Shown here piece by piece: positions 21,631-35,109 of a stretch of DNA of 64,000 bases (position 1 is the first letter of the stretch; each line of letters starts with the position of its first letter). The stretch covers positions 10,968,313 through 11,032,312 of the forward strand of contig NW_004454195.1 of NCBI RefSeq assembly GCF_000283155.1, written 5' to 3'. The position numbers were made by a program, and so were the translations under genes. This stretch comes from Ceratotherium simum simum. Its lineage: Eukaryota; Chordata; Mammalia; Perissodactyla; Rhinocerotidae. Under the pieces are notes generated by a model. The model ran no database searches, was not told the DNA's origin, and saw nothing but the letters and a program-made list of their open reading frames with translations.

Positions 21631-21794
21631 TCCTCTCCACGATTCTGTGACAATCAAAAACTCATTAGACTTCTGAAGGAACGCGCGCGCCAAGTCTGCA
21701 GTAGTTGGCTCCCTGCCTTCTGGGGTCATCAGTCCGTATCATCGAGCCTATTTAACTTATTTCAGCAGAAGGAACCTCTCCTATTAAAATAAAA

Positions 21795-24700
21795 ATTACA
21801 CACAGGCACAGAATTTTGGGGAAACAAACAAAAATCTAGAAGAAAATAGAAATCACCTATTATCCATCCAGAAGTAACTTCTGTTAACATTTTGGCGTCT
21901 TTGCTTCAGTGCATAGATAAGTATTTTTAAGGGGATACTCTACATACTGTTTTGTAACCTACTTTATTTTAGCTTAATATTTTGCAAGAGTTTCTACATC
22001 ATTAAAAAGTTTCAACAGTATCCTTTTGGTGACAGCATAATATTCCATCGGACAGTTGTACCATAAATTAGCATCAGACATTATCAGTCTAGTGTTATTA
22101 GTCCAGATAGGGTTAGTGTTCGGTCGTTTCTTTAATTACTAATATTACAAACAATGCTGTGATTGCTGTGATGAACTTTCATGTAGATAAACCTCTGCTC
22201 TAATAGTGGTTCTTTTCTTAGAATAAATCCCCAGAGGAAATTATGCTAGGTCAAAGGGAATTTACAATTGTGTTAGATAATGCCCCAGTTACCTCCACTG
22301 AGTTGTTCTCAACCTCTATTCAATGTATGAGGGTGCCTGCGTCCCAACACTCTTACCAACATAAATTATCACACTTCCACCTTCGTCCGTTCAAGGGGTT
22401 AAAAAGAATGGCGTCACAGTGATGTTTTAATTTGCCCTCGGTAATGGTTGTACCCATTGGCAGTCACACCAGCCATGTGTAAGTGCCTTTTCCCCATAAA
22501 CCCTCATAAGCTAATTAGGATATTTTTAGGCCTACAAAAATAAGTATAGAAAATAAAAGAATCCAACACATCTGTGTGCAATGTATTCGTAGTAAAACAC
22601 CTGTCCCTTGCTAGATCCCATACCTGGGCATTTAAGCTTTCTTCCAATTTTTCACTGTTCTACACAACGTCACGTGAAGCTGGGGATGTTCAAATCCTCT
22701 GGGCCAGCAGTCCCGCTGCATTATTAGACAGTGCCATCTTATCCTCCAAAATGTGTGCCCATTTATGCTCCTCTCAGCAGAGCCTCGCATCGTCAGATTT
22801 TTTTTTTTTCATTTTTACCAATCTAATGAGTGTGAAATAGTAATTCCTTTTTGTTTAATGGACATCGAACACGAGGAGGGAAGAACAACCTCGCGTGTTT
22901 CGAGGCCATAGGGTGTCTGTTCATATCATTTGGCCTTTTCCATCGGCGCTGTTTATAAATTCAGGGCCAAATCCTTTCTTGGTTATATGCTTGCCAAATA
23001 TCTTCTCCAAGGCTAAGGATTGTATTTTTCACTTTGTTTATGGTGTCTTTAATGTACAAAAGAACTTCTTAAAATATTTTAATGTAGTCAAATTTATTGG
23101 TCTTTCTGTTTATGGTTTGTGCTTCTGGTGTTGTGTTTAAGAAATCTTTTCCTACCCTGAGATTAGAAAAACATTCTCCTTTATTTTCTTCCCAAACTTT
23201 TAAAGTCATGCTTTTTCATATGTAGGTCTTTAATCCATTTAAATATGGTTTGATGGAAGGATCTAACTTATTTTTTCCATATGGAGAACCAATTGTTCCA
23301 ATGCTGCTTGCTAAAAGTCCTTATTTCCCCACTGATTTGAAATAGCATCTCTGTTATATACAAATTTCCATATGTGTGTGGGCCTGTTTTTAGACACTGT
23401 TTCTGTCTCTCCCTGCCCTAATAGCACACTTTCTTATTACTTAATTAAACTATAGTTAAGTCTTGCTATGGTGGTGGAGTGAGTGAACCTTCATGTGTTG
23501 ATCTTCCTCTTCAAAATTGTCCTGGCATTCTTGGTTCTTTGCTCTATCTTATACATATCAGAATCAACTTGTGAACCTCAAAAAGCTCATTTGAATTTTA
23601 ATAGGAACACGTTCAATGTATAAATTGCAGAAAATTAACATCTTTAGAAATTGATTCTACAAATCCATCAATATTGGGTATCTTTCCATTTATGTAGGTC
23701 TTCAAGAATTATTAAAATTTCATACATAGAAGTTTTCTACATCTTTTGGTAGATTTATTCCTAGTACCTTTATATCTTTGGTTGCTATTTTCACATATAT
23801 ATTTTCTAAACTATATTTTTCTAGATGCTCATTGTCGGTAAACAAAAATTTACTTTTGTATAACCAGCAATCTCGCTGAACTTTCTTATTACTGTTAACA
23901 ATTTGTTCTTAGATTCTCAATTAAGATACTTTTATAGTCATGAATTATTTAGAGGGTTTTTCCTCAAAAAATTCTAAGTATATTCTTTGGTTTTCATTAT
24001 TACTAGTGGTGTCTGGCAGTTGTATATGCTCAAGGATAGGGTTTGTCTGATTCTTTGTGGCTTATCAAGAAATGCTTTGTGGCCTAGTGTGTGATCTTTT
24101 GGTAAACGTGTCATGTGTTCTTGGAAAGAATGTGCATTCTCCACACGAGTCTCTTTGATCAAGCTTGCTCGTTGTGCTGTTAGGTCTATATCCTTACTAA
24201 CTTTTTGTCTTCTTAAACTATCAATTATTGAAAGAGATGTTAAAATCCCGTGTCTATGAAATTGCCCATTTATCTTTCAAATTTTATCAGTTTTTTGCCT
24301 CATATAACCGGATGCTATGTTTTAGGTGCCTGCAAGTTATAATTATCTCTTCCCAGCGAATTGTTCCTTTTTATCTTTATTTAGTGACGCTTTTTTCCTC
24401 TAATATTCCTTTTTTTGCTTCAAAGACAACTTGTCTACTCTTATTATAACCACTTTTCCTAAGCATATTTGATTTAATAAAGTCTAAAGTTAATCAGTAT
24501 TGCCATCCTTCTCCCCAAAATGCCTGACCCCTGCTCAGCCCCTGCCCATCTTACACTCTATTGTGACCAGTACTTTCATTCCATCTTGGTTTACACTCCC
24601 CAAGTAGGCTTTTTTATATGTTAAATATTAGTTCAAATCTATCTAATGTCATACATCTCACTGCTTCTTTTTAGGGTCAGTTTCTTCTGAAGTACATTCT

Positions 24701-26230
24701 TGAGTAATTCAGCAAAAATCTGTTAGTGGTAAATGCTCTTCTTTTTTACTTGTCTGAAAATGTTTATTTTGCCCATATTCTTAAATGATAATTTAATTGT
24801 TATATTAGTTGATGGTTATTTTCTCTTAGCACTTTGAATATATTATTCCATTGTCTTCTGGCTTCTGTTGTTACTGTTGCAAAGTTCTGGACAATTTGAT
24901 ACTCGTTCCTTTGTAGATATCTGGTCTTTTATCTATAAGTGCTTCTAAGATCTCACCTTTGTAATTGGTGCTGTTTTACTTGTACTAGGTTGTGTCTAGT
25001 AGAGAATTTTGTATTATTTAGCCTGCTGAGGTTCATAGCTTTCATTAGTTCTGGAAAATTCTCATTTATTACCTCTTGGAATATTGCCTGACCTCCATTC
25101 TCTCTGTTGTTTCCTTCTGGAACACCGGATAGTGTATGTTGGACCCTCCTGTTCCACACTCCATGTGACTGAGCCTCTCTTTCATGTGTTCTCTCTCTCC
25201 ATTTCTCTGTTCATCCTTCTGAATATTGTTCATATCTGTCTTTCCATTCACTAGTTATTTATTCAGGGATATTTAATCTTGAGGTTATCCTTTTAAGTTT
25301 TAAATTTTAATTTTTTTAATTTCTGGACTTATATTTGATTTCTTATTTTATTCAGTCTGGTCGTCTTTGATGATGTCTTATTCTTTTATTGTGTTCTTTA
25401 TTACTTCTTTTATGACTTTCAGAATTTTAAGCATGTTTATTTTATAATTTCCTGATAATTGTATTATCTGAAGTTCTTTTAGGGGTTTTCATATTGATTT
25501 TTGTTTTGTTTGCTAACTCTTGTTTTTTATGGATTGTTTTTTCATGTGTTTTGCAATTTTTAATTGTGAATTAATCTTTAGTTGGGACTTCACATAGGGG
25601 AATCCTGGAGGGTCTGGCCTGAGGTTGTGGCCTGCCAGAGAGATTTTATGTTGTTTCAACTGGGTGCCCAAAGGTATTAGCAGCCTGTGACAGCATTTTC
25701 TATTAATCTCTTGGTAGGGTGTGTCCTAGACCAGTCTAGTAATATAAATTTAAATATCATATCCATGTGAGGGCACCTCTATGATTATGAATTTTACAGA
25801 CAGGCTTTTGTTTATAAAGAATCAAGTCATCCTGCTGTGTGAGCAGACAATTGTTTTTAGTTCATCCTTACACTTGGGGGGGATCTCAGTTCTAACTTTC
25901 TGTTCTTCTGGGGCCCAGGCTTCCTCTTATGTGCCTGCTAGTCACTGAAGCCTAAGCTCCTTAATTTCCCAGCTGATTCCCGAGCCTGGACAACTGCTCT
26001 TCCCAACTGGCACCCCCTTTCCCCCACCCCTTGCCCCACCCCCCACCCGCCTCACCCCTACCCTATAGCCCCAGGGTCAGCTCATGCTAGTTCATAGCTC
26101 TTTCTTCATTTTTGATCCTCCAGATTGCCCTGACTCTCTTGCAGGTACAGTTAGACATTTGATAGACTTTGTCATTTCTAGAAATTTGCAGAAGGTGTTT
26201 TTTTTGTATTGTACAGCAAACCATATTGCT
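21795..26230 (-). mobile_element. Old L1 LINE, minus strand, upstream of CD83
   Basis: Read on the plus strand, this is a reversed mammalian-wide L1. The 3' UTR side shows ATAATATTCCATCGGACAG. Reverse ORF2 pieces follow: CTTTCCATTTATGTAGGTCTTC, TGGTAGATTTATTCCTAGTACC, CAATCTCGCTGAAC and GAATGTGCATTCTCC. The 5'-side pieces are GTTCTGGAAAATTCTCATTTATTACC and CTCTGTTGTTTCCTTCTGGAAC. The order is consistent along about 4 kb. It is internally shortened compared with a 6-kb L1 and every frame is broken. The last several hundred bases (to 26230) are a weaker match. It has the same strand as CD83, with its 3' end facing the promoter. Confidence 0.75.
26011..26072. repeat. C-rich tract with five C-runs
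   Basis: Runs of four to six C separated by short spacers. The minus strand therefore has closely spaced G-runs. It lies at the edge of the old L1. Confidence 0.85.
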
Positions 26231-28439
26231 GAAAATAGAAGTACCCAATCTATTATTTAATAGCCTAAAAATGTGACTTCACAGCAACTCCCTCTTAATG
26301 CACTGAAGTACCCAAGTATATTTTCACCCTTACCAGATTCTTGTTCATCTTCTAAATATGAATATGAACATATTTCTGAGAAGGCCGTTCCTTATGAAAC
26401 ATTCTCAGGTCAACCACAGGCCACATTACAATAAAGAACTTCACAGCACGTATCTGAAGTGGCCATGGATGGGGGAGAGCCACGGGTCCAGGTACTACCT
26501 TGGAGTCCTCCTTGAACAAGTGAGAGGAGTTTACAGATTGGTTGCTCTTCACTGTCACTACAAAGGAAAATGAATACAAAGGAAGTGCTTATTGTCTTTC
26601 TGAAACCACTAGCTGTCAGTTCATGTCTTTCTTCTCTGTTACTTTAAAGAGAGAAAAACCCTACATCATAAGGAAACGTTGTGGTTACACATTCTCTCTG
26701 CCAATGGCGGGCATTCATTAACCTTGGGCAAAACACAAAGATAACCGGTGCCCTCACCACTTCTGCTGACCCTCAGACCCTCTCTTCTTATTATTACTTA
26801 GGTCAGGATTGTGGCTTTGTTATTGTATTTCTCTCAAAGAGAATCCTAGTAGAGCATGTCATTACATTTGGAACTCAGACATATGAGAAACTGGTCAGAG
26901 TTTGGAGACTAGGGGAGGAGAAAGCTCTAGAATATTATATTAGTTCTCCTCACCTATCCCTCCCAGGGCAGGGCCACAGCGGGGATGGGCATGGAGAGAC
27001 GGAAGTTTTAGTTCAGTATTAAACATTTGCTAAGCAGCATGTAAGTTGTGTGTAGGAAAAAACTGTTCTCAGGAAGTTTACATGGGAGGACACGTTTCTT
27101 AAAGTGGGCCTTGCTTTGTCTCTCAATTCTACACAATTTCTCTCTGAAGGTCTGAGGCAGGGGGTGAGGGGTGTCATGAACAGAGGTGAAGGGCAGTTTT
27201 ACAAGGAGGGAAGGAATTAGTGAGAAGAGCAATCAGGGAAGGCAGAGATTGGATAAGGAGAAAAAGGAAATGAGAGTAAGGCATGCCCTTTAAGGAAAAG
27301 TCCCACAGGAGGGGACAGTGAACACATTTTTTGGTATCGTCTTCAGACACTTATCAAATGCTGAGCTCATCACAAATATGCAAAAGGTGCTTGTGATTGA
27401 CTAGGAATGGCTCATCTGGTGACCGCTGTTGGTTGCTCCGGGGGCAAAACCATGGTACTGTCCCATGCACCCATCTCTCTACCCAGCCTCTCGCCTCCTG
27501 GGTTGACTGACATGACGGATGAGGAAGTTCTACAAAAGGGGAAGGCGGGGTTCCCCTCTGCCCCAAGGGTGCCTTCTGGACCTCCTTTCCAGAGAAGAGT
27601 TCTTGAGAAAAAAGAATGCACTTAAACCAGTCCTGCCAACAAATCCACCACAGCAGCTACCAACTATTGAGCCCTGTCGAGAGTTAAGCTTTGTGGTAAG
27701 CTCCTTCTGATCCTCAGCCCCCACAACAGCCCTAAGTTGAGAGCTCTTATCAGCTAGCCATAGGGTCTTGGGCTCCCACTCCCACAGCCCTTCCCTGAAG
27801 CCGATAGCATCTTCGGTACACTCTCCACCACTCAGGCTTCTCCCAGCATCAGTGCCTGCGCACTCACGGAGCTTTGAGAACCACAGGAGGCTGAGAGGGA
27901 AGCCCAAAGTGTGGATATGTAAATTATGTTTTTTAATAAAATTTCCCCTTTAGGTTTTTCCCTTTGGGCTACTTCTTAGTCATCCTGTACTTTCCAGCTG
28001 TGTGCTCATTTGTTCACTTAATGAACAAAATAAATAGAAATAACTCTTGTTCCTGTACCTTTCTTGCTTTCTTTTTTTTTTCCTTCTGAGAAACTAGAAG
28101 CATTTAGAGACACTGCTCATCCTCTGTGAGGGAGGAAAGAGGCAGGTGAAATGTTCCCCACGTTGACCGTGAAGAAGAAACCACATGACCTAAGCAAGTT
28201 TCGCAAAAAGAAAACACAGACAAATTGGCCTCAGCCTTGATTTGAGACACTTTGGAGGAAAGCCTTCTCCCTCATCTGCATTCCTCACAGGCACACCACT
28301 CTCCTCCACAAGGACCGCATGAAGAAAACCTTCCACAGATGAATTCCTTGTGATACAGTAACGCCTCTGCCGGAGTGCCCTGTTCACATGCTCCTCCCTG
28401 TGTCTTTGGGCTTGCTCATCCATCCTTCTAGAAGCTTCT
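26231..28439. other. Unassigned intergenic DNA
   Basis: No gene is supported; several open frames up to 125 codons overlap each other on both strands and have no recognisable domain. A weak MIR-like piece lies at about 27640-27760. Confidence 0.5.
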
Positions 28440-28882
28440 TGCCCTGAGTCATAGCCCAGCTTTCTCCTTCATTTCATGAAGTCTGTTCAAAGGCCGCCTT
28501 TCCAGAAGTCTTTCTTAACCACCCTTATAAAAGAGCTAACCCCTACCACCACCTCGACCTTGCTGTATTTTCCTCCATAGTACTTCTCACAATCTGACAT
28601 TATCTCACATATTTGTTTGCTTTTTATATTTTGTCTCCTTCACCAGAATTTAAGGCTATTCTTAAATTCTTTTCTTATTCATTTCTTTTAGTCTCAGTAA
28701 AGTATTGGACATATCGTAGGTGCTCAATAAATGTTTGCTGAACAGATGACTAAATGAATAAAGATGTACTTATTCACTTCTTATTCACTTCTTTTAGTCT
28801 CAGGTCCTACAATAGTATTGGGCATACAGTAGGTGCTCAATAAATGTTTGCTGAATGGATGACTAAATGAATAAAGAGGTAC
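28440..28882 (+). mobile_element. L2 LINE 3' end with tandemly duplicated terminus
   Basis: AGTCTTTCTTAACCACCCTTA, TAGTACTTCTCACAATCTGAC and GTAGGTGCTCAATAAATGTTTG follow the L2 3' end. The terminal segment is present twice, at 28674-28769 and 28780-28882. Confidence 0.85.
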
Positions 28883-29004
28883 GTGAGAGGGATATTTTGG
28901 CAGTTTGCATTATTCACTTCTATTTTCATCTCTCCTTGTTTCCATGCTGTGAGAGTTTAGGCCAATTGCAAAGCTGGGGAACAGCCCACACAAGATGACT
29001 GTCC

Positions 29005-29530
29005 TCATCTCTGACACCAATTCAAGTTCAAGGGGGTTCCCCAAACCACCCTCAGTTCTGATAATTCACTAGAAGGACTCACAGAACTCACTGATAACTG
29101 TTATACTCATGTTTATGGTTTATTACAGGGAAAAGATACAGATTAAAATCAGCTAAGGAAGAGAGGCATAGGGTAGAGTCCGGGAGGGGTCCAAATGTGA
29201 AGCTTCCAGGGTCCTTTCCCCGTGGAGGCATTACCTCCTCCCAGCCATGGTGTGTGACAATATGCATGGAATGTTACCACCCGGGAAGTACTCACCCGAG
29301 CCTCAGCGTCCAGAGGTTTTATTGGGGCTAAATCACATACTACTCTCATAGCTGACATTTAGTTTCCAGTCCCTCCAGAGGCAGAATTGATCCCACCACC
29401 TCCACCAAGAGCCTCCGTTATAATCATATTGTTAAACAGTCCAGGGCTAAAGCCCCCAGGCAAACAAAGACACTCCTATCAGGGAGGACATTTCTAGTGA
29501 TCACCTGATCACCTCCCAGTAGCCGAGGGC
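29005..29530 (-). mobile_element. Probable ERV-type LTR, family not assigned
   Basis: The reverse complement shows an LTR-like end: CTGTAATAAACCATAAACATG, GAGTTCTGTGAGTCCTTCTAG. The AATAAA and the overall arrangement are typical of mammalian ERV LTRs. The edges are uncertain and no internal viral gene is seen. Confidence 0.5.
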
Positions 29531-29579
29531 AGAGGGCAAAGGCCAGACCTCTCTCTGGGTAAGGTTGCCTTTTCACTAC

Positions 29580-29880
29580 ACACATGCCTTGTGACTTTGC
29601 CATGCCATTGAGCTGTGGGCGGGAATATTCTTCCACCTCTTGACCTTGGGTTTGGTCATGTGCCTTATTGGCCAATAGAATGAGGCAGAAATCAAGGTGT
29701 GCCAATTCCGCTTTCTCTCTTACACCTCTGCCATCACCATAAGAAGAACATTTCCAGGCCACTAGTCCCAGGAAGAAGATGAGAAACATGGAGCAGAGTC
29801 ATTCCCCCCTTCCTTTCCAGCTGAGCCCATCCTGGAATAGCTGACCTTCATCCAATGGGCAGACCACTTGAACAATATAA
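29580..29880 (+). mobile_element. Old LTR-like repeat, same family as 40351 and 44335
   Basis: GTCATGTGCCTTATTGGCCAAT, TGCCATCACCATAAGAAGAACA and ACATGGAGCAGAG occur in the same order as in the copies at 40351-40800 and 44335-44755. The name of the family is not assigned. Confidence 0.5.
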
Positions 29881-32291
29881 ATGCCTCTGTTGTGTGCCTG
29901 CAAAGATTTTATGATTAGTTTTTAAGCAGCATTATCATGGCCATAATTAACTGATAAAGACGTCAAAAAATTAAGGACCATTAGTATTTTTCTATGAGTT
30001 TGCTGATCCAATTAGAGTTCCTTTGGTTGTCACCAAAACAGGATAGCTTGTGGAAATGGGCACAAGTTGACAAAGTTTAGATGGAAGCAAGTGAGGACAG
30101 AGGAGTTTAAAAGGTCTAAAGTAGAGACTCCAAACGTTGGTACTGATGGGGCCAGGAAGGTAAATGTGAGTGAATAAAAAGAGCCAGTTGCCTGACAATA
30201 AATTTGACCTATGTGAGGATGGAGGCAATAGGGAGTATTGGGGACTATGGTAAACTGAACAGCAGCAGGTCATCTAAAATGAGCAGCCACCACTCAGCTC
30301 AAGCCAATTGTTGCTAATGTGAAAATATTAACCCAGTGTTGCCATATTGTTCAGGTTTGTTTTTGTTTTCTTTTCAGAGAAGCTGAGAAGTTAGATATTT
30401 ATATGAAATCTCTTAAATTCTGCAAATGATTGATTTTTGTTCAAAATACTGTGCAAGACAAACTAAAAACATCTATGGCTGTCAGTATGCAACCTCTTAT
30501 TTATGTCTTGGTGGCAGCAGGCTTGTCTGGGACCTTACAGAGAGGATCCTTGATGGCCTGGGTCAGCACGAGGTGTCCAATTGCTTCACATGCAGCTGGG
30601 TCATGGATTTCAGTTGAAAGAGAAAAAATCATGCTAAGAGGAGAGAGGATATAACAAGTGGACGCCAAAGACAAAGTTCTCCCCACCATTTGGCCCAGGG
30701 CCATTCCCATCACAGCTTAATTGGAGTCACTTAAGTGTTATAGAATGATTCATTAACATTTTTCTTCTTTGGGGGTATAACACCCAGAATAACCAGGCAC
30801 AGCATAAAGCATCTGTCTTAGTCATTTACACACATAACTCTCTGTATGATGCTTGAGAACGTCTCAGGAACTCCCAACCGCATCAGCAACAGCACAACAG
30901 GAACGGTCTCTGCCGAGGGCGAGGGAACAAGGCCGGAGATGCTCACAGGCTCATTCAATCTCCACTAGGCACCCCCCCAAACACTGACCCACTATCATGC
31001 GTCTCTGTTTGCAGAATTCTGCTCTGCAAAGCAGAGAGCAAGAGGTGGACTTTCTATCTGGTGTGACAAAGAACTATGAACATCAGCACCTCTTCCTTTT
31101 TCCAAAATGGAATTTAGCTGTCAACACAGTATAGCTGTCAGTAAGGCCTCTGAGTGCCCTTCAGGTGTTTATTCTCGAGTATCGGGTCCTGGTGTTAACT
31201 CCCCTCTGTTCTACACGTGCAGGAATCATTATCCCAGAGACGAGTCATTTGTAAGATGATGGTGTTTGTTTAGCACCAGATGTTGCTTGCTTTCCCTCGT
31301 TTCCTTGCTGTTCGTAGCCCTAGGGACACTGCACAAATGATGGTTCTGAAGACAGCCAGGAAAGATCTCCCCAACCCGAACAGACCTGGGAGCAGCTGCC
31401 GGAGGAAGAGCCGAGATGGCAAAGCGTTCATCTCTAATTGTAATGGCAGTGAGGGTGCTTCATGCACAAAATCATCTAAGGTTTCTTAAGGGGGTTATTT
31501 TCAAGAATATATATCAACAGTGCCACGGGAAGTACATTCCACTAGGACCATAAAGAGAAAAGAAAGTAACATCTACTGAATGGTACTCACCACACACACA
31601 TCGCACCGTTCAATTGTTACAATAATTCTGATAGGTGGTATTAAAATGCCTACTTCTATACCTGAGGGAATTGATGCCCAGCTAGCCTGACCCAAGAGAC
31701 CACTCTTAGATATGGTAATCATATGTCTCGAACTTTCCAGATTTTGAATACTCTGTTCCACAGTAAACCTTCTTCCCTAGCTGAGACTTCAGAATTTGCA
31801 CTCTGTTGTTCTGCCAGTGACGAGCCCAATGACCCCGCTTCTTTAGTGCCCCACGAAACTTATCCTATAAATGCCCTCTAGGTAACACAAGAGACAATCA
31901 AACCAAAAGAGAAGAGAGAATTCAAATTTTTCTGTGGTCTCTTACGTAATGGAGAAGCAAACAAGCTAAAGAAAGTTCCTCAAGAACATATACGCAGTAG
32001 CTTACGCAAGGGCAAAATACCGCAACATCACTAAATTGAAGGCTGTCTTTCTTAGGTCTCATGGCTAACAGAATAGACCTTACCTAAAGATCTCAACGTG
32101 ATAGAACAGTCAACTGTCTACTATTCCAAAGACAGGCTTGTGTGGGGGACATGAGTGCAGAAGGTGTATCTGTAAAAGGATGTCAGCCAACCAGGAAAAA
32201 GGAAGGTGAGATGTTTGGGGAGCAGAAGCCATGATCTTAATGAAGTCTGAAGTATAGTAAGTTGGTCCAAGTTGGAACAGGCAGACAGAGT

Positions 32292-32332
<41 letters not shown>

Positions 32333-34469
32333 GGGAGGCGGGTGGTCAGGAAAGCAGATGTTTGGCATCAGGGGATATGACAGTGTGTGCCAGGGGCCAA
32401 GACCAGGGTTCTGGAGAGGAAAGTCAGGCTGGGGAACAAGGCCAGAACCTTGACCCTGAGGCCTCTGCGCAACTAGGCCAAAGTTAGGCAGGACCAAGAC
32501 CCCCCAGCTAAGCAAAGCTTCCCACCCAGGGCCCTCAGACTCATTCCCTGAGCCCCTTGGCTGCTGAGCCTGGAGCTGGGTGTTGTAAATAGCTTTTAAC
32601 TCTCCAAAAGCTGTGGGAGGCACAGGATTTGGGGAGCCTTTATTTATCAAAAGGCATCTCCACTGATCTGTGTTGTTTAACAAACTTCGGTGTTTGGGGT
32701 TCAAAACTCGTTCTCTATATAGTGATGCTCTTCTCTCTCACCAGGGACTTCACATTACTGAGCAAGTAGAGGTTCCTCAGCTGCAGCTTGTGTCTGAGTG
32801 AGAAAAACTACAACTCTGCCTTTGTGGATTTGAGGATATGCCTATCTGGGAGTGGGTACATATGTGTTTCTACAAGATCTGAGTCATCTCTTTCAGATGG
32901 GGATTCAGGGCTGGTATTCCCCCAGCACCACTTCTTTCTGAGCAAAGGAACCGCAGGAATGGGTGAGGGTAGAGGTATCTGAAACTTCCCCCCAACCTCC
33001 GCTTCTCCTACCTCAATTCAGGCCCTGTCTGTCAACCTTGGAACCCAAACCCATTGACAAATTACAGCCTGAGAGTAAGACCTGATAGGACCTTGCCTCT
33101 CCTGAGACACAGCATGGAAATAGAGATGGGTTTTTCTTACCTGTCCTCTCCAGTCCAGGAGAGCATGAGTCAGTGGGCCCCAAGTCCAGTGTGCACTTTT
33201 CTTCTCCTTCTATGCCAACTTCCAAATTACCACATAGCTACAACCGAAAAAAACAATGACCTGAATTTTATTTCTAACATCTTAACTGGTCATAGACCAT
33301 AATCTTTCATTCTTAACAAAGACTGGATCTGACATTTTTCTTGTCCCTTTTATCACTTCATACATGGACCCCATCCTAAAACCATTAATTACTCCTGCTC
33401 CCTCAAAGGTTGATTGCCTCTAAACTATCTATTTTTCCCTCGGGAAGACCTGGGGCTTTTCCAATCAACAGACCTCAGGAGTGATCAGCCTCAGCTTCAT
33501 GGCAGAAGCCACAGTGGGGTCACCGGGGCTCTTTACAGCTTTGGCCTTCTGAAGGTGGCCCAGGTCCAGTTCACCTGGCTGGGACACACAGTCCTCCAGA
33601 ATCTGACTTCAGATATTTGGGGATTCCCAGGAAGTCAGGATGGGAAAGGAAGCTTGAAGTAGGAGGATGGTTTTCAATACTCAGCAGCTCTTGGAGAAAG
33701 AGCTAAGCCTTTGATTTTGGAGCCCGGGTAGGCTCTCCTAGGGGTATACAGTGCCTCTTCTTGTAGGCAGGGCTCCCCATGGTTTCAACAGAGTTTTGCC
33801 TATTTGACCCTTTGAGAGTTTAGGCTCACCCCTTTGAGTTCCTGTATGACAACAAGCGGCCTCTCCATTCACCTGGTGAATGCAGAGGAATCCCATGATC
33901 TTTCGCCTGGTGGAACTCACGCCAGCTCTTCAGAAACTGTCCCATTAGGCTCTCGATGATCTCCCTCAAGAATCTCTAATTGCATCTGAGTTTTAAGAAA
34001 TGGCAGGCTCTCAAACTTAAAGACAAATCTATTAGGCAAGAGTCTTAGACTCAGATTTCATAGCTAAATCCAACCCTGGAAGGTTGCCAGGAGAACAGTC
34101 TGAAGAAAAGCATGAGGAGATTTCTCGGGTGACAGGGGCTGGAGCTTCCTAGTGCTGTAATTCTGCAGGTGCGTGAGGAATGATTCATTGAGATACCACC
34201 TGCCACCCCCTCTCACTGCAGTCATCTACCACCTCCCAGCCACTGCCCCTGATTCGTGAAGACTTTAAGATCTGGCTCACTGTCTCTCTGTCATGATTGT
34301 CACAACCACGAAGACAACCTACCCTACATGCTGTTCCTTCAGTCATTTTATACCCTTGTTGACATCTTTTCTTCTATCCCACCTTATCCACCCACTCCCA
34401 AGATCATTCCCTAGATCATTACCCAGGATCACTACCTCCCCTTCCAAAGACTCCAACATTCCTTAGACC
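29881..34469. other. Unassigned intergenic DNA with a GT microsatellite
   Basis: About 4.6 kb in which I recognise only the (GT)n at 32290-32332. The 155-codon minus-strand frame at 32237-32704 runs through that microsatellite and is not a gene. Confidence 0.5.
32290..32332. repeat. (GT)n microsatellite
   Basis: About 20 GT units with one TATG interruption near the start. Confidence 0.96.
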
Positions 34470-35095
34470 CCTTCAGGATCTCTAATCCATTGACACTACC
34501 ATCTTCTTCACATCCACCCCCCTCACCTACCGTCCTCATTTCCATCCTTACCCAGCTTGGCTCCCTGGCCCATCATTCTGCTCTCTTGCATCCATGCTCC
34601 ATCCACTACTTAACCCCTGTCTCCATTTGTTTCACTGGTTTGGCTAAATCCCAACTCTGTTTAAACTCAGTTCTTTGTCTACTCAGCTCCCCAACCTAGG
34701 CCATCGTATGAGGCTAGAGGAAAACACGTAACTGTGCTGACGAGTCTTGCTTTATATTTATGACCACAAACTTCATGTGGGCCCTCAGCATTTTCTAACT
34801 TCCCAGTCACTCTGCAGTCCCCCTCTGGAAGCTGACTCTTTCTTGTCTTTTCCTCTTTCCCCACTCTCAGTTGATGACCTTGGTTATTATTTCACTGGAA
34901 AACAAAATCAGAAGAGAATTCTTCTCACTAACAAATCTACCAACTTCCTGAACCTGTATTCTCTGACTCCTTTCCAAGACTTCTCTACTTCGCCTATTCA
35001 AGGACATCACCATTGTCCCCTCTCTCTCCTGGTCCAACTCTCTACTCGGTCATTCCCATCAGCCTACAAATATTTTGTGACAACTCCTCTCTTTA
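34470..35095 (+). mobile_element. Old LINE fragment, probably L2-like
   Basis: CAGTTGATGACCTTGGTTATT ... CAGAAGAGAATTC ... TCATTCCCATCAGCCTACAAA is a repeat pattern I recognise from old mammalian LINEs. Assignment to L2 is tentative. It ends where the L1 at 35110 begins. Confidence 0.4.
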
Positions 35096-35109
35096 AAAAA
35101 ATATCATCT

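Noticed and set aside
27530..27907. 125-codon minus-strand frame overlapping frames on the other strand
   Set aside because: No homology that I recognise, no neighbouring exon signals, and overlapping frames of similar length on both strands suggest chance.
32237..32704. 155-codon minus-strand frame
   Set aside because: It runs through a GT/CA microsatellite (a Thr-His repeat in translation) and shows no domain or splice support.
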